DNA of 64,000 bases from Croceicoccus sp. Ery15 (lineage in GTDB: Bacteria > Pseudomonadota > Alphaproteobacteria > Sphingomonadales > Sphingomonadaceae), in contig NZ_CP087588.1 in NCBI RefSeq assembly GCF_020985305.1, forward strand, positions 3,037,501 to 3,101,500. Reading direction: 5' to 3'. Numbering within the stretch: position 1 is the stretch's first letter; every line of letters starts with the position of its first letter. The position numbers were made by a program, and so were the translations under genes. The notes under the pieces were generated by a model. It was not told the origin of the DNA. It ran no database searches and saw only the letters and a program-made list of their open reading frames with translations. Of this stretch, positions 28,464-36,439 are shown piece by piece.

Positions 28464-28677
28464 CAGAAACGGCAATCCGGGTGTTGGCGACCCCCGCTCG
28501 GGCTACGCCCTCCCGGCGCTCGCCAACACCCGGATCAAGTGGCCTGGTTTTGCTCCGCCCAATGGACGACTTTTACGCCGCCGTTGACAGTCTCAAGTTG
28601 CGAACGAGAGAATTGCTGCTTCATTCGGCAATTCGGCATGATACGCCTTACCGAGTCAATCACTTGTAGGATTCGTC

Positions 28678-29307
28678 ATGCGAAGACCCGGATCAGTCTC
28701 TGCTTTGGAAGACCTTGGACGGGTCAGGTTGTCCGAGAACTTCTTCATGCGCGATATGCTCTATTCGGAGATTGCCAATCATTATGGCATACCGAATATC
28801 CCCGACGATCCCGACTTGGCCATCGCCGCTGGAACACGCCTATGCGAGGACTTGCTTGAACCGATTTGGGCGAAGCTTGGTCGCATCTCGATCCGCTCTG
28901 CTTTCCGATCCTGCGCTGTGAATGAGGCCGGTATCGGCAAGCACAACTGCGCCCGAAACGAAGCCAACTATGCGGGCCATATCTGGGATGTGCGTGACGC
29001 CGATGACTGCATGGGCGCGACGGCCTGCATCGTGGTTCACAGCTTCCTGTCCTATTACGAAAAGACAGGCCACTGGCAGGCGCTGGCTTGGTGGCTTCAT
29101 GACAATATGCCCCACAACGGCGGCATCACATTTTACCCCAAACTCGCAGCGTTCAACATCAGTTGGTATGAGCAACCCGTTCGCCATATTTACAGCTATA
29201 TACCACCCAATCGAGGCTGGCTGACCAAGCCCGATATGGAGAATTATGAAGGCTCGCACGAAGCGGAATATCAAGCTTGGATCGACGAGGCAGGAGTTGG
29301 CCGTTGA
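28678..29307 (+). CDS. Peptidase M15-like protein
   Basis: A 209-residue protein. The region LSENFFMRDMLYSEIANHYGIPNIP...LCEDLLEPIWAKLGRISIRSAFRS (about 18-83) resembles the start of the M15 / hedgehog-type DD-peptidase fold of phage lysins. It then diverges: where the M15 zinc motifs are expected there is KHNCARNEANYAGHIWDVRDADDCMGAT, which keeps a His and an Asp but not the usual His-x6-Asp spacing clearly. No signal peptide. The next gene overlaps it, so the two are coupled. It may be an inactive or specialised derivative; a lysin-like peptidase is the best guess. Confidence 0.6.
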   Translation: MRRPGSVSALEDLGRVRLSENFFMRDMLYSEIANHYGIPNIPDDPDLAIAAGTRLCEDLLEPIWAKLGRISIRSAFRSCAVNEAGIGKHNCARNEANYAGHIWDVRDADDCMGATACIVVHSFLSYYEKTGHWQALAWWLHDNMPHNGGITFYPKLAAFNISWYEQPVRHIYSYIPPNRGWLTKPDMENYEGSHEAEYQAWIDEAGVGR

Positions 29308-29828
29308 ACGTTGACAAGATTATCGCGTCCCTCCCTGCCATGTCTCAGCAAGAGCGTGATCGGGTCCGAGCGAATGCGCAAAACCTCATTGAGAAAGGCT
29401 CGACGGTTCAACAAGCCGCCGCCGCAAAGGTTGTCGCCGAACTGGATGAAGTGGCCGAGGCCGAACATCGGCAACTGGTAGATCGGCTAAGCGGAATGGA
29501 AGTCAGCGCACGGGTTGTCGAGGCATTTACGACGCAGCCGATGACAGAGACCGAGGAGAAGATTGTCCGTGCCCTGATCGAGAACCCCAATTCGAGTTCG
29601 ACCGAATTGTCGCGAAAGTGTGGCTGGGGTGGGCAGTCGTGGCACATGCACTTCGGCACCATGTGCTTCAACCGAGCCATCTATCTTTGGCCTGCACCGA
29701 AGTCAGAGGCTCGGGAGACCGATTTCTACTCCGGGATTCTGGCGGACTGGTCTGAGGAAAATCAGTGGACGATCAAGCCTGAGGTTGAGGCCGCGTTCGC
29801 TGAACTTGGCGTCACTGCGAAAGCCTGA
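29304..29828 (+). CDS. Hypothetical protein coupled to the M15-like gene (174 aa)
   Basis: A 174-residue soluble protein. The TTG at 29304 is taken as start because AGGAG lies about eight bases upstream and the codon overlaps the stop of the previous gene. The N-terminal 70 residues are helical and charged; residues about 80-120 (MTETEEKIVRALIENPNSSSTELSRKCGWGGQSWHMHFG) look like a winged-helix DNA-binding motif, followed by a short C-terminal domain. It could regulate the pair or bind DNA. No named family. Confidence 0.6.
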   Translation: MNVDKIIASLPAMSQQERDRVRANAQNLIEKGSTVQQAAAAKVVAELDEVAEAEHRQLVDRLSGMEVSARVVEAFTTQPMTETEEKIVRALIENPNSSSTELSRKCGWGGQSWHMHFGTMCFNRAIYLWPAPKSEARETDFYSGILADWSEENQWTIKPEVEAAFAELGVTAKA

Positions 29829-29831
29829 GGC

Positions 29832-30455
29832 TCAGCGCTGCGCCGTTCTAAATATTTTCTCAAGCAGCGCCTCCTCCGTCAGTGGTGGGAGCAACATCCC
29901 ATTTTCGTCAATTTTGGGAGACAGAGGCGTTAGCAGTTCGGGTTTCCATCGCCACCATTCGCGAGAGGCTGACCGGCAAAACGCGTTCCTCAATTCTTCA
30001 TCAGACTTGGTCCTGTGGCAGACTAGTGAAACGAAGATCGCCGATAGCGTCGAACGCCCAATGAGTTCCCGCATTTCCCGCGCTCCTGATTTTTTCACCT
30101 CCACCACGACGAGCAGCTTTCGATCTGCTTGATCGTAAAGCAGCAAAACGATCAGTCCCGCGCGCACTACGGATTCCACGACAATCGCATCCACCATGCC
30201 CCGCCGATTATCCTTTGGTGGGAGTTCAATCCGAAAATCGAGAGCAGCGTTTTCGAGGAACCGTCTCATCTGACCATCGATGGCAATCCGACAGCTTTTC
30301 AAGCCCGCTTGGTGTGCGAAATGCCAATCGCGTTCTGGACCCTTCTTCGCGACTACTGGCACGCCGCAATCGCAAATGAGTCCGTCTCCGCCCCCACTTT
30401 CTGCCTCATCGACATCCACGGCAGTGCCGTCTTCGCGATAAGCGGTGGTGATCAT
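29832..30455 (-). CDS. CoiA-like competence/nuclease family protein
   Basis: A 207-residue protein. Its N-terminus (LICDCGVPVVAKKGPERDWHFAHQAG) is the Cys-x-Cys...HFAH zinc-type module of CoiA-like proteins, followed by a nuclease-like region with VVVEVKKSG (about 115-123), resembling the PD-(D/E)xK core in the order Asp...Glu-x-Lys. CoiA relatives are predicted nucleases found in competence and in defence/mobile loci. The start at 30455 is the first Met before the conserved part; 30524 is an alternative. Convergent with the gene ending at 29828, separated by three bases. Confidence 0.7.
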   Translation of the reverse strand: MITTAYREDGTAVDVDEAESGGGDGLICDCGVPVVAKKGPERDWHFAHQAGLKSCRIAIDGQMRRFLENAALDFRIELPPKDNRRGMVDAIVVESVVRAGLIVLLLYDQADRKLLVVVEVKKSGAREMRELIGRSTLSAIFVSLVCHRTKSDEELRNAFCRSASREWWRWKPELLTPLSPKIDENGMLLPPLTEEALLEKIFRTAQR

Positions 30456-30536
30456 CGCGGTGCCGGGTTCCCGCCACGGCCTCCCTATAGAAAAGCCTAA
30501 AGCATTCCGCGAAGTTTGAACCATCGGTGGGCTACC

Positions 30537-30791
30537 TCACCGAGGTAGTCGGTATCGAATGGTCAGCGACGCACCCTTCCCACTCTTCGGCGAGGAGATA
30601 ATCTCATCTTCGCTTTTCAGGTGGCTGTGCATCACACCACAGCATGTTGGCATCTGGTGTTTCTGGCTCGGATAGCCGCCGAGCGCGCGATGCATTTCCC
30701 CCGAGTTCACCTCAACGCTATCCGCTCCCCGTTCGCGGGCTCGACGAAACCGTGCGCGCAATTCGGCATCGAACTCATCTTTTGTAGGCAC
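30537..30791 (-). CDS. Conserved hypothetical protein (84 aa)
   Basis: 84 residues: helical TKDEFDAELRARFRRARERGADSVEVNSGEMHRALGGYP then a HQMPTCCGVMHSH segment and a GKGASLTIRYRLPR ending. I recognise the pattern as a conserved hypothetical often seen beside restriction or mobile loci, without assigned function. The GTG at 30791 is chosen because AAGGGGGG lies eight bases upstream. Confidence 0.65.
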   Translation of the reverse strand: MPTKDEFDAELRARFRRARERGADSVEVNSGEMHRALGGYPSQKHQMPTCCGVMHSHLKSEDEIISSPKSGKGASLTIRYRLPR

Positions 30792-30869
30792 GTGCGAGCC
30801 CCCCTTGATTCGCAAATCTAGCCCGTCGTATTCACCAAACCGGTCCTAAAGGGTTAGCGGGAGTGGCCT

Positions 30870-32411
30870 AAGCCTCTGATCTGAATTAGGAACTGGGTGT
30901 CTAAGCCGAACCTGCCGCAGGGCAGAAAATGCCACAGGTCACCCCCGCATGAACAACGATATCGCAAGCGCATTTGGATTCCCAGCAGTCGGCCGCAAGA
31001 AAGTCACAGCCGCTTTCGACGGCGGCCGGCTTACCTCGGATGGCGGCGTGTTGCTGCTGGCACAGGCCGAACGAGCGATGGGGATCTGCCAGCGGCTTGC
31101 AGCCTGCATTTCCGATCCGCGTGACCCGGGCAGAGTGGTGCATCACCTCGACGATATCCTGCGCGCCCGCATCTTTGCGATCAGCTGTGGCTATGAGGAC
31201 GCCGATGATCTCGACGCTCTGCGCGACGATCCGGGCTTCCGCCTGGCGCTGGGCAAGCTGCCGGGATCGGGCGTGGGGCTTGCGAGCCAACCGACCATGA
31301 GCCGGTGGGAAAATGCGCCGACTACGCGCGAGTTGGCCAGGATGATGGCCGCGATGATCGACATCTACTGCGCCAGCTATCCCGCCGCGCCGGCGGCGGT
31401 GACGCTGGATATCGATGACACCTGTGATGTCGTGCACGGCTATCAGCAACTCTCGTTCTGGAACGGTCATCACGGGGAGCGCTGCTTCCTGCCGATTCAT
31501 GTCTACGACACCGCCACCGGTCGGCCGGTGGCAATGCTGCTGCGCACCGGCAAGACACCGTCGGGCGCCGAAGCTGCCGGCCACATCCGGCGCCTGATGC
31601 GCCATCTGCGTCGGCACTGGCCTGAGACGCACATCACCATCCGCGGCGACGGGCACTATGGCCGGCCCGAGGTCATGGCCTTGTGCGAGGCGGCCGGCGT
31701 CGATTACGTGTTCGGCCTGCCAACCAACGCCGCGCTGCGTGCTGATCCCGAAATCGTCGTTGCCGCCGATGCCTGCGCGGTTAAACGGGCTCAGCGCCAA
31801 TATCCGGTCCTGCGAGGCTATGCCGAGACCCGCTACGGCGCCAAAAGCTGGAAATGCCAGCGCCGCGTTGTCGCCCGGATTGAGGCCAGCACGCTGGGCA
31901 TGGACATTCGCTATGTCGTCACCTCGCTGACCGAAGGCTCGGCCGAGCACATCTACGACACGCTGTACTGCGCCCGCGGTCAGGCCGAGAACCTGATCAA
32001 GCGCCACAAGAGCCAGCTCGCCAGCGATCGCACCTCGTGCCGCTCGGCGGGCGCCAACCAGATGCGCCTCATCCTGCACACCGCCGCATACTGGCTCCTG
32101 TGGCGAATCCAGCAGGAAATCCCAAGAGCCACCGCACTCGCCACCGCCGAGTTCGCCACGCTGCGCCTGCGCCTGCTCAAGGTCGCTGCCCGCGTCATCG
32201 AAACCGCCACGCGTATCCGCGTCGCCTTCGCTTCGGCTTGCCCGGATGCCGGTGTGTTCAAGGCCATCACCACCAGTCTGCGACCAGCGCCCACATAGCA
32301 AGAGCGGCGGTGCCGCCGAACCCCTGAGCCCCAGTCCATCAACCTCGAAAAGCCCATTGCTCCTGCCGCGGTGAAAAACGCCGGTGGAGGCGTGCGCCTT
32401 GATCAATCAGG
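30870..32411 (+). mobile_element. IS1380-family insertion sequence (ends approximate)
   Basis: One IS1380 transposase gene with outer sequences starting CCTCTGATC on the left and, on the reverse strand, CCTGATTGATC on the right, as this family begins with CCT. No clear 4-bp duplicate was found, so the ends are estimates. It separates the 84-aa gene from the restriction-modification stump. Confidence 0.75.
30949..32298 (+). CDS. IS1380 family transposase
   Basis: A 449-residue DDE transposase. Family blocks: FDGGRLTSDGGVLLL near the N-terminus, TLDIDDTCDVVHGYQQ with the first Asp pair (about 150-165), ITIRGDGHYGRPEVM with the second Asp (about 230-244), and the C-terminal RGQAENLIKRHKSQLASDRTSC with the Glu (about 343-364). 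Frame intact. Confidence 0.93.
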   Translation: MNNDIASAFGFPAVGRKKVTAAFDGGRLTSDGGVLLLAQAERAMGICQRLAACISDPRDPGRVVHHLDDILRARIFAISCGYEDADDLDALRDDPGFRLALGKLPGSGVGLASQPTMSRWENAPTTRELARMMAAMIDIYCASYPAAPAAVTLDIDDTCDVVHGYQQLSFWNGHHGERCFLPIHVYDTATGRPVAMLLRTGKTPSGAEAAGHIRRLMRHLRRHWPETHITIRGDGHYGRPEVMALCEAAGVDYVFGLPTNAALRADPEIVVAADACAVKRAQRQYPVLRGYAETRYGAKSWKCQRRVVARIEASTLGMDIRYVVTSLTEGSAEHIYDTLYCARGQAENLIKRHKSQLASDRTSCRSAGANQMRLILHTAAYWLLWRIQQEIPRATALATAEFATLRLRLLKVAARVIETATRIRVAFASACPDAGVFKAITTSLRPAPT

Positions 32412-32537
32412 CACCGCCACATCGCCGTCCGAACAACACGAAGCGGTAGCCTCATGAATAGGACGGGCTAGAATATCTGCTTGAATAACCTTCGCACAGG
32501 CTTGGCGGTTAGTCTTTCTCTTCCTATCCATTGCCGC

Positions 32538-33272
32538 ATGAACCCCGTCGAGATCGAAGAAGCCGTCACCCAACTCGCCTCCGAGCCGTTTGACCGAGCC
32601 GACTTTCCATTTCAGTTCCTCGCGGCGTTCGGAAATAAAAAGACCACGATTGATCGGCTGAGAAAGGGCAATACGAACCAGTCCGATCTGATGGACGGCG
32701 TGCTTCAACGCAGCAACATCCACATCGCAACCTGCTCAAGCGGTGCGGTCGGGCAGACGCTCAGCGCCCTGAGGGACAGCCCGAAGACTGCCAGCAACAA
32801 GGCTAAGTTCATCCTCGCTACTGATGGTGAGGAGTTTCAGGCCGAAGACCTGACCAGCGGTGAAACCGTTGCCTGCGACTACGCCGATTTTCCCGACCAT
32901 TTTGGCTTCTTCCTACCTCTCGCGGGCATCACCACGGTCGAGCAGATTCGCGAAAGCTCGTTCGACATCCGCGCGACCAGTCGGTTGAACCGTCTCTATG
33001 TCACGCTGCTCCAAGACAACCCGCAATGGGCGAGTGCCGAACGCCGCACCGACATGAACCATTTCATGGCGCGGCTGATCTTCTGCTTCTTTGCCGAAGA
33101 TACAGATATTTTCCCGATCACCTCGGGGTTCACGCAGACGGTTGAGCGGATGAGCGCCGGGGGAGCGGACAACACTGCTGAGGTCATCAGCGAGTTGTTC
33201 CGCGCCATGAACACCAAGCATTCTGATCGCGACACTGCTGGGATCGCGCGGTGGGCGATCAATTTCCCCTAG
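32538..33272 (+). pseudogene. MmeI-type restriction-modification protein, N-terminal stump
   Basis: About 242 codons match the start of the large fused methyltransferase/endonucleases of the MmeI (type IIG/IIL) group: NTNQSDLMDGVLQRSNIHIATC, KAKFILATDGEEFQAEDLTSGETVA, DYADFPDHFGFFLPLAGITTVEQIRE, and RLIFCFFAEDTDIF. The usual length is about 900 residues or more; the methylase domain with its NPPF/Y motif is absent. The homology stops after WAINFP, where YVNGGLF is expected, and a different sequence begins at about 33266. The ATG at 32538 starts the family domain. Dead remnant of a defence gene. Confidence 0.85.
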
Positions 33273-33376
33273 CCGACGATCCGTCGCTGTTTGTCGCGTC
33301 CGATCAATTGCGATTGCGTCGTCTCGATGTAGCCGATGATCATGTGATGTTTATCGCGGATAATCTCTTCGGCCAT
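33269..33376 (-). pseudogene. Small gene truncated at its 3' end by the same junction
   Basis: Minus-strand frame MAEEIIRDKHHMIIGYIETTQSQLIGRDKQRRIVG with AGGAGAG seven bases before the ATG. It resembles short strand-repeat proteins with the pattern I-x-D-x-x-x-x-I-G-x-I-E-x-x-x-x-x-x-I-x-D-x-x-x-R-I-x-G. The reading frame stops at the junction with the MmeI stump, so the C-terminal repeats are missing. Divergent from the resolvase gene. Confidence 0.55.
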
Positions 33377-33476
33377 ACATCTCTCCTGCTGGGACCGCCG
33401 ATCTACCGTAGGATCGAGAAAATATCGAACTAAAAGAACTACTTGACGCATTCCAGAACTGTGAGAGTCTTCTGGA

Positions 33477-34076
33477 ATGACCAAGCGCATCGCCCTCTAT
33501 ACCCGCGTCTCAACCGACAATCAGACGACCGAGAACCAGCGCCGCGAGCTTCTCGCCGTCGCTGAGAAGAACGGTTGGGAGATCGTCGCCGAGTATGAGG
33601 ACCACGGAATCTCAGGGGCCAAAGGTCGCGACAAGCGTCCCGGATACGATGCGCTCATGAAGGCGGTGGCTCGTCGTGAGATCGATCTGGTCGCAAGCTG
33701 GGCCGTGGATCGTCTGGGACGCTCACTCCAAGACCTTGTGTCCTTCCTCAACGAGATCAACGCTAAGAATGTCGATCTCTACCTGCACCAGCAGGCGCTC
33801 GATACCTCCACGCCAAGCGGGCGCGCAATGTTCGGGATGCTCAGCGTCTTCGCCGACTTCGAACGCGAGATGATCCGCAGCCGCATCATGGCGGGGTTGG
33901 CGCGATCCTCGAAGAAAGGAGGCCGTCCCGCACTCGATCCGCAGAAGGTCGCCAAGATCGAGCGGCAACTCAAATCTGGCACTTCCATCAATGAGACCGC
34001 CCGCAAGCTCAAGGTCGGCGTCGGCACTGTCCATCGCATCAAGACTCGCATGGCCGAGGAAGCCATTGCTGCATGA
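33477..34076 (+). CDS. Serine recombinase (resolvase/invertase)
   Basis: A 199-residue small serine recombinase. Catalytic domain 1 to about 140 with Ser12 in LYTRVST, the ENQ/DHGISGAKG stretch, and the Arg-bearing WAVDRLGRSLQDL (about 62-74); a linker helix FEREMIRSRIMAGLA; then a Hin-type helix-turn-helix (GTSINETARKLKVGVGTVHRIK, about 168-189). It would resolve or invert DNA between its crossover sites. An AT-poor 100-base leader with a divergent small gene lies upstream. A C-terminal fragment of a second copy is at 25924-26084. Confidence 0.93.
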   Translation: MTKRIALYTRVSTDNQTTENQRRELLAVAEKNGWEIVAEYEDHGISGAKGRDKRPGYDALMKAVARREIDLVASWAVDRLGRSLQDLVSFLNEINAKNVDLYLHQQALDTSTPSGRAMFGMLSVFADFEREMIRSRIMAGLARSSKKGGRPALDPQKVAKIERQLKSGTSINETARKLKVGVGTVHRIKTRMAEEAIAA

Positions 34077-34125
34077 CCGTCCGATAAACTGCGGCTATAT
34101 CTGCCTTCTCGTTGAGGAGCCTGTC

Positions 34126-34392
34126 ATGCCAGATCGTGAGCCCAACATCATCACCTCGCCCCTGTCCTGCGCCATCACGCGCGATGACATCAGCGTCGAG
34201 GTCCACATCTATCGCCTCGAACACGAAACGCAGTGGGCGCTGGAAGTGGTGAACATCCATGGCACCTCATCGGTCTGGGACGATCCCTTCGATACCGATG
34301 AGGAAGCGTTCGCAGCCTTCGAGCAAGCCGTTGAGGAAGACGGCATGGAAACCTTCCTCGACGATGAGATCGATAATCCCACGCTTCACTAG
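34126..34392 (+). CDS. Acidic hypothetical protein (88 aa), copy 2
   Basis: Same product as the copy at 25608-25874; here the upstream resolvase is complete. GAGGAG ribosome site, 49 bases after the resolvase stop, so probably cotranscribed with it. Many Asp/Glu in the C-terminal third. Confidence 0.7.
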   Translation: MPDREPNIITSPLSCAITRDDISVEVHIYRLEHETQWALEVVNIHGTSSVWDDPFDTDEEAFAAFEQAVEEDGMETFLDDEIDNPTLH

Positions 34393-34402
34393 TCTGGTCC
34401 GC

Positions 34403-34606
34403 ATGAACCGCAAGCGCTTCGACTGCCCTGAATGCGAAACGAAAGCGGGCGTGCCGATTATCTACGGCTATCCCAGTCAGGGCCTCATCAAACGAGCCAA
34501 ACGCGGTGAAGTCATCCTCGGAGGCTGCATGCAGGAAATCAATGCGCCAAACCGTTCCTGCCAAAACTGCGAACATCGATGGATCGACGATCAACGCAGC
34601 GTGTAG
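34403..34606 (+). CDS. Small zinc-ribbon protein (67 aa), copy 2
   Basis: Same product as the copy at 25394-25597: CPEC and CQNC knuckles in a basic 67-residue chain, ending DDQRSV. Eleven bases after the acidic gene. Third gene of the resolvase cassette. Confidence 0.68.
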   Translation: MNRKRFDCPECETKAGVPIIYGYPSQGLIKRAKRGEVILGGCMQEINAPNRSCQNCEHRWIDDQRSV

Positions 34607-34682
34607 TCAAGCCGCTGGCGACAACGCTTGCGCATCGTCGCCCACGGCATGGCAACGGTCCTCAATCACGGTCCTGTAAGCG

Positions 34683-34896
34683 CACCATTATCCTGTCTCT
34701 GAATACCCCCTAAAGCTTGAATTTCTGCGGGTTTCGGGTGATGTAATGTATCCCGACGGTTCGCAATGTTTCTGGCGATGCCCCCAAAATCCAGACAATC
34801 TGGGGGCATTGCACCAATTGCATTGAATAAATGCGCCCAAATCCCCTGACTGCCGCAGAGATTCGCGCCTTTTCGCCTGAGGCATCCAGATACCGA
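34683..34896. other. Non-coding remnant between repeat and integrase fragment
   Basis: No convincing gene. A CCCCCAAAATCCAGACAATCTGGGGG-like hairpin near 34784-34808 (CCCCCA... TGGGGG) is the only structure noted. A 96-codon minus-strand frame covers the stretch but has no ribosome site. Confidence 0.35.
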
Positions 34897-35100
34897 TAGA
34901 CGGACGAAAAGGGTGTTTATCTGGAAATCATGTCGAGCGGTTCGATGCTTTGGCACCTGACGTATCGCTTCAATGGTAAGGAGAAGCGGCTGTCAATTGG
35001 AGCATGGGTTAAAGTAAGCCAGCAGACGCTCGCGAGCTGCTTGATGAATCGCGGCGCAAGGGTCGGGCGACAGCTTTCAGAGTGTCGCGGATGGCTTCAT
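34897..35100 (+). pseudogene. DUF4102-type integrase N-terminal fragment, frameshifted
   Basis: The frame reads TDEKGVYLEIMSSGSMLWHLTYRFNGKEKRLSIGAW, the arm-binding domain of a P4-like tyrosine integrase. After a frameshift at about 35016-35022 it continues in another phase as ADARELLDESRRKGRA, matching the expected next block (usually LADAR..RDEAR), then stops. The catalytic part is absent. A relic of a third integrative element at the edge of the island. Confidence 0.8.
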
Positions 35101-35312
35101 CGATTTGAAGATGAACAAGAGCGAGGGCGGCGCCAACGATCAATAATGCTTGATGGTATCTCGCGCCCATCCTCTGCCGAAACATACGCCAAGCACTCGC
35201 AGCGGTTTTTCGCGCGCGGTGTAGGTTTTGCCCAAACCGCTCAGGGTTATTCCCGATGCGCAAGCAGCGGATAGGGACCTAGCCTTGCCGCCGCTGGCAG
35301 CGGGATGGTGGT

Positions 35313-36338
35313 ATGGGTTCTTGGGACAGTAACGCGCAGGGTGGGATGGTTACGTCGACTTGGGCGCGCGCGTCCATCGACAGCATTGAACATTTGCAGG
35401 ATGCCGTTTTGGGTGCCGGTCTGGAGGCGATCCAGTTGTCGCGCGGGCGGATGCGGGGCAGTCTTGCCTTTGCCAGCCATGACGACATAACTTACAGCAG
35501 CGGACGCATCGACGGCGATGTAGTGCTGTCGGGCGCGCTTTCGGAAACCATGGTGACATTGGGCGTCGGCGTCGTGCTGGCTCCGGGATCGCGGCACTGG
35601 TTCCGCGAAGTGGAAAGCGGCGGGATCGGTGTGTTTCTGGGCGGCGATGCCCATCATGCCGTTTATACTCCCGGCTCGGTCTATGCCTGCGCCACACTGC
35701 CTGCCGACCGGCTGGAGGGGATCGCGGCCGAGATGGGTCTGGTGATGGATAACTCGCAGCTTGGCGCGACGGGCATCAGCCCACGATCGATCCCGCTGGA
35801 TTGCCTGAACTCCATGCAGCACGATTTTGCACTCCTGCACAGCGGGCGCGCGGATGCTTCGGGGGCCGAAGGCTTTAACGGTCGCGGCATGCTGGAGGCG
35901 ATCATCGATATGCTGGCCCGCGAACCGCGCGCGATCCCTCCCGCATCGCTGCATGTCGGCTATGGCAGGCTGGTCGCGCGCGCGCTGGACTATATCATCG
36001 CCAATCTCGACGAACCGCTGTCCATCGCCGCGATTGCGCGAGAGGCGGGGGCATCGCATCGTACGCTTTACCGCGCGTTCCACTACGTGCTCGACGAAAC
36101 GCCGCAAAGCTATATCCGCAAGCTGCGGCTCAATCGCATCCGCTATGAAATCGCCAATGATGCCGAGGCGCTTTGCACCATCACCATTATCGCCAATCGC
36201 TGGGGAATCAGCGAATTGGGGCGGTTTTCGGGTTGGTATCGCCAACTGTTCGGCGAATTGCCCTCCCAAACCCGCGCAAGCCTGAGCGCCGCGGCCCCGC
36301 GGATGGAGGCGGAAGGCAGTTTGGCATTATCTGCATAG
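35313..36338 (+). CDS. AraC-family transcriptional regulator
   Basis: A 341-residue regulator. The first about 220 residues are a divergent ligand/dimer domain of the AraC type without a recognisable effector motif. The C-terminal about 100 residues carry the double helix-turn-helix: SIAAIAREAGASHRTLYRAFHYVLDETPQSYIRKLRLNRIRYEI, then ITIIANRWGISELGRFSGWYRQLFGELPSQTR, the normal AraC signature. GGGATGG precedes the ATG. It ends 100 bases before two DUF1254 genes on the same strand and probably controls them. Confidence 0.9.
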   Translation: MGSWDSNAQGGMVTSTWARASIDSIEHLQDAVLGAGLEAIQLSRGRMRGSLAFASHDDITYSSGRIDGDVVLSGALSETMVTLGVGVVLAPGSRHWFREVESGGIGVFLGGDAHHAVYTPGSVYACATLPADRLEGIAAEMGLVMDNSQLGATGISPRSIPLDCLNSMQHDFALLHSGRADASGAEGFNGRGMLEAIIDMLAREPRAIPPASLHVGYGRLVARALDYIIANLDEPLSIAAIAREAGASHRTLYRAFHYVLDETPQSYIRKLRLNRIRYEIANDAEALCTITIIANRWGISELGRFSGWYRQLFGELPSQTRASLSAAAPRMEAEGSLALSA

Positions 36339-36439
36339 CCCGTTCCGGCATGTTGAGAGAGTGTTGCAGGAAACCCCGAAGGCTGAACCTGATAGTTCCA
36401 TAAAGCCGGTGAGGGGGATAATTACAGGAGCGTTCGAAA

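Larger units (their letters stand above)
26085..28589 (+). mobile_element. IS21-family element, type 2, copy B
   Basis: 2,505 bp, the inverse complement of 17772-20276 (coordinates sum to 46361). Its flanks (TCCTT left, GTCTC right) do not form a target duplicate, unlike copy A, so one side was rearranged after insertion. Confidence 0.93.
33916..34682 (+). repeat. 767-bp inverted repeat, right arm
   Basis: Complement of 25318-26084. Holds the end of the resolvase and the two small genes that follow. Ends at GTCCTGTAAGCG, followed here by CACCA, which almost restores the tRNA-Thr 3' end (one G missing). Confidence 0.92.

Noticed and set aside
34666-34956. 96-codon minus-strand frame next to the 767-bp repeat
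   Set aside because: No ribosome site; crosses the repeat edge and the integrase relic.
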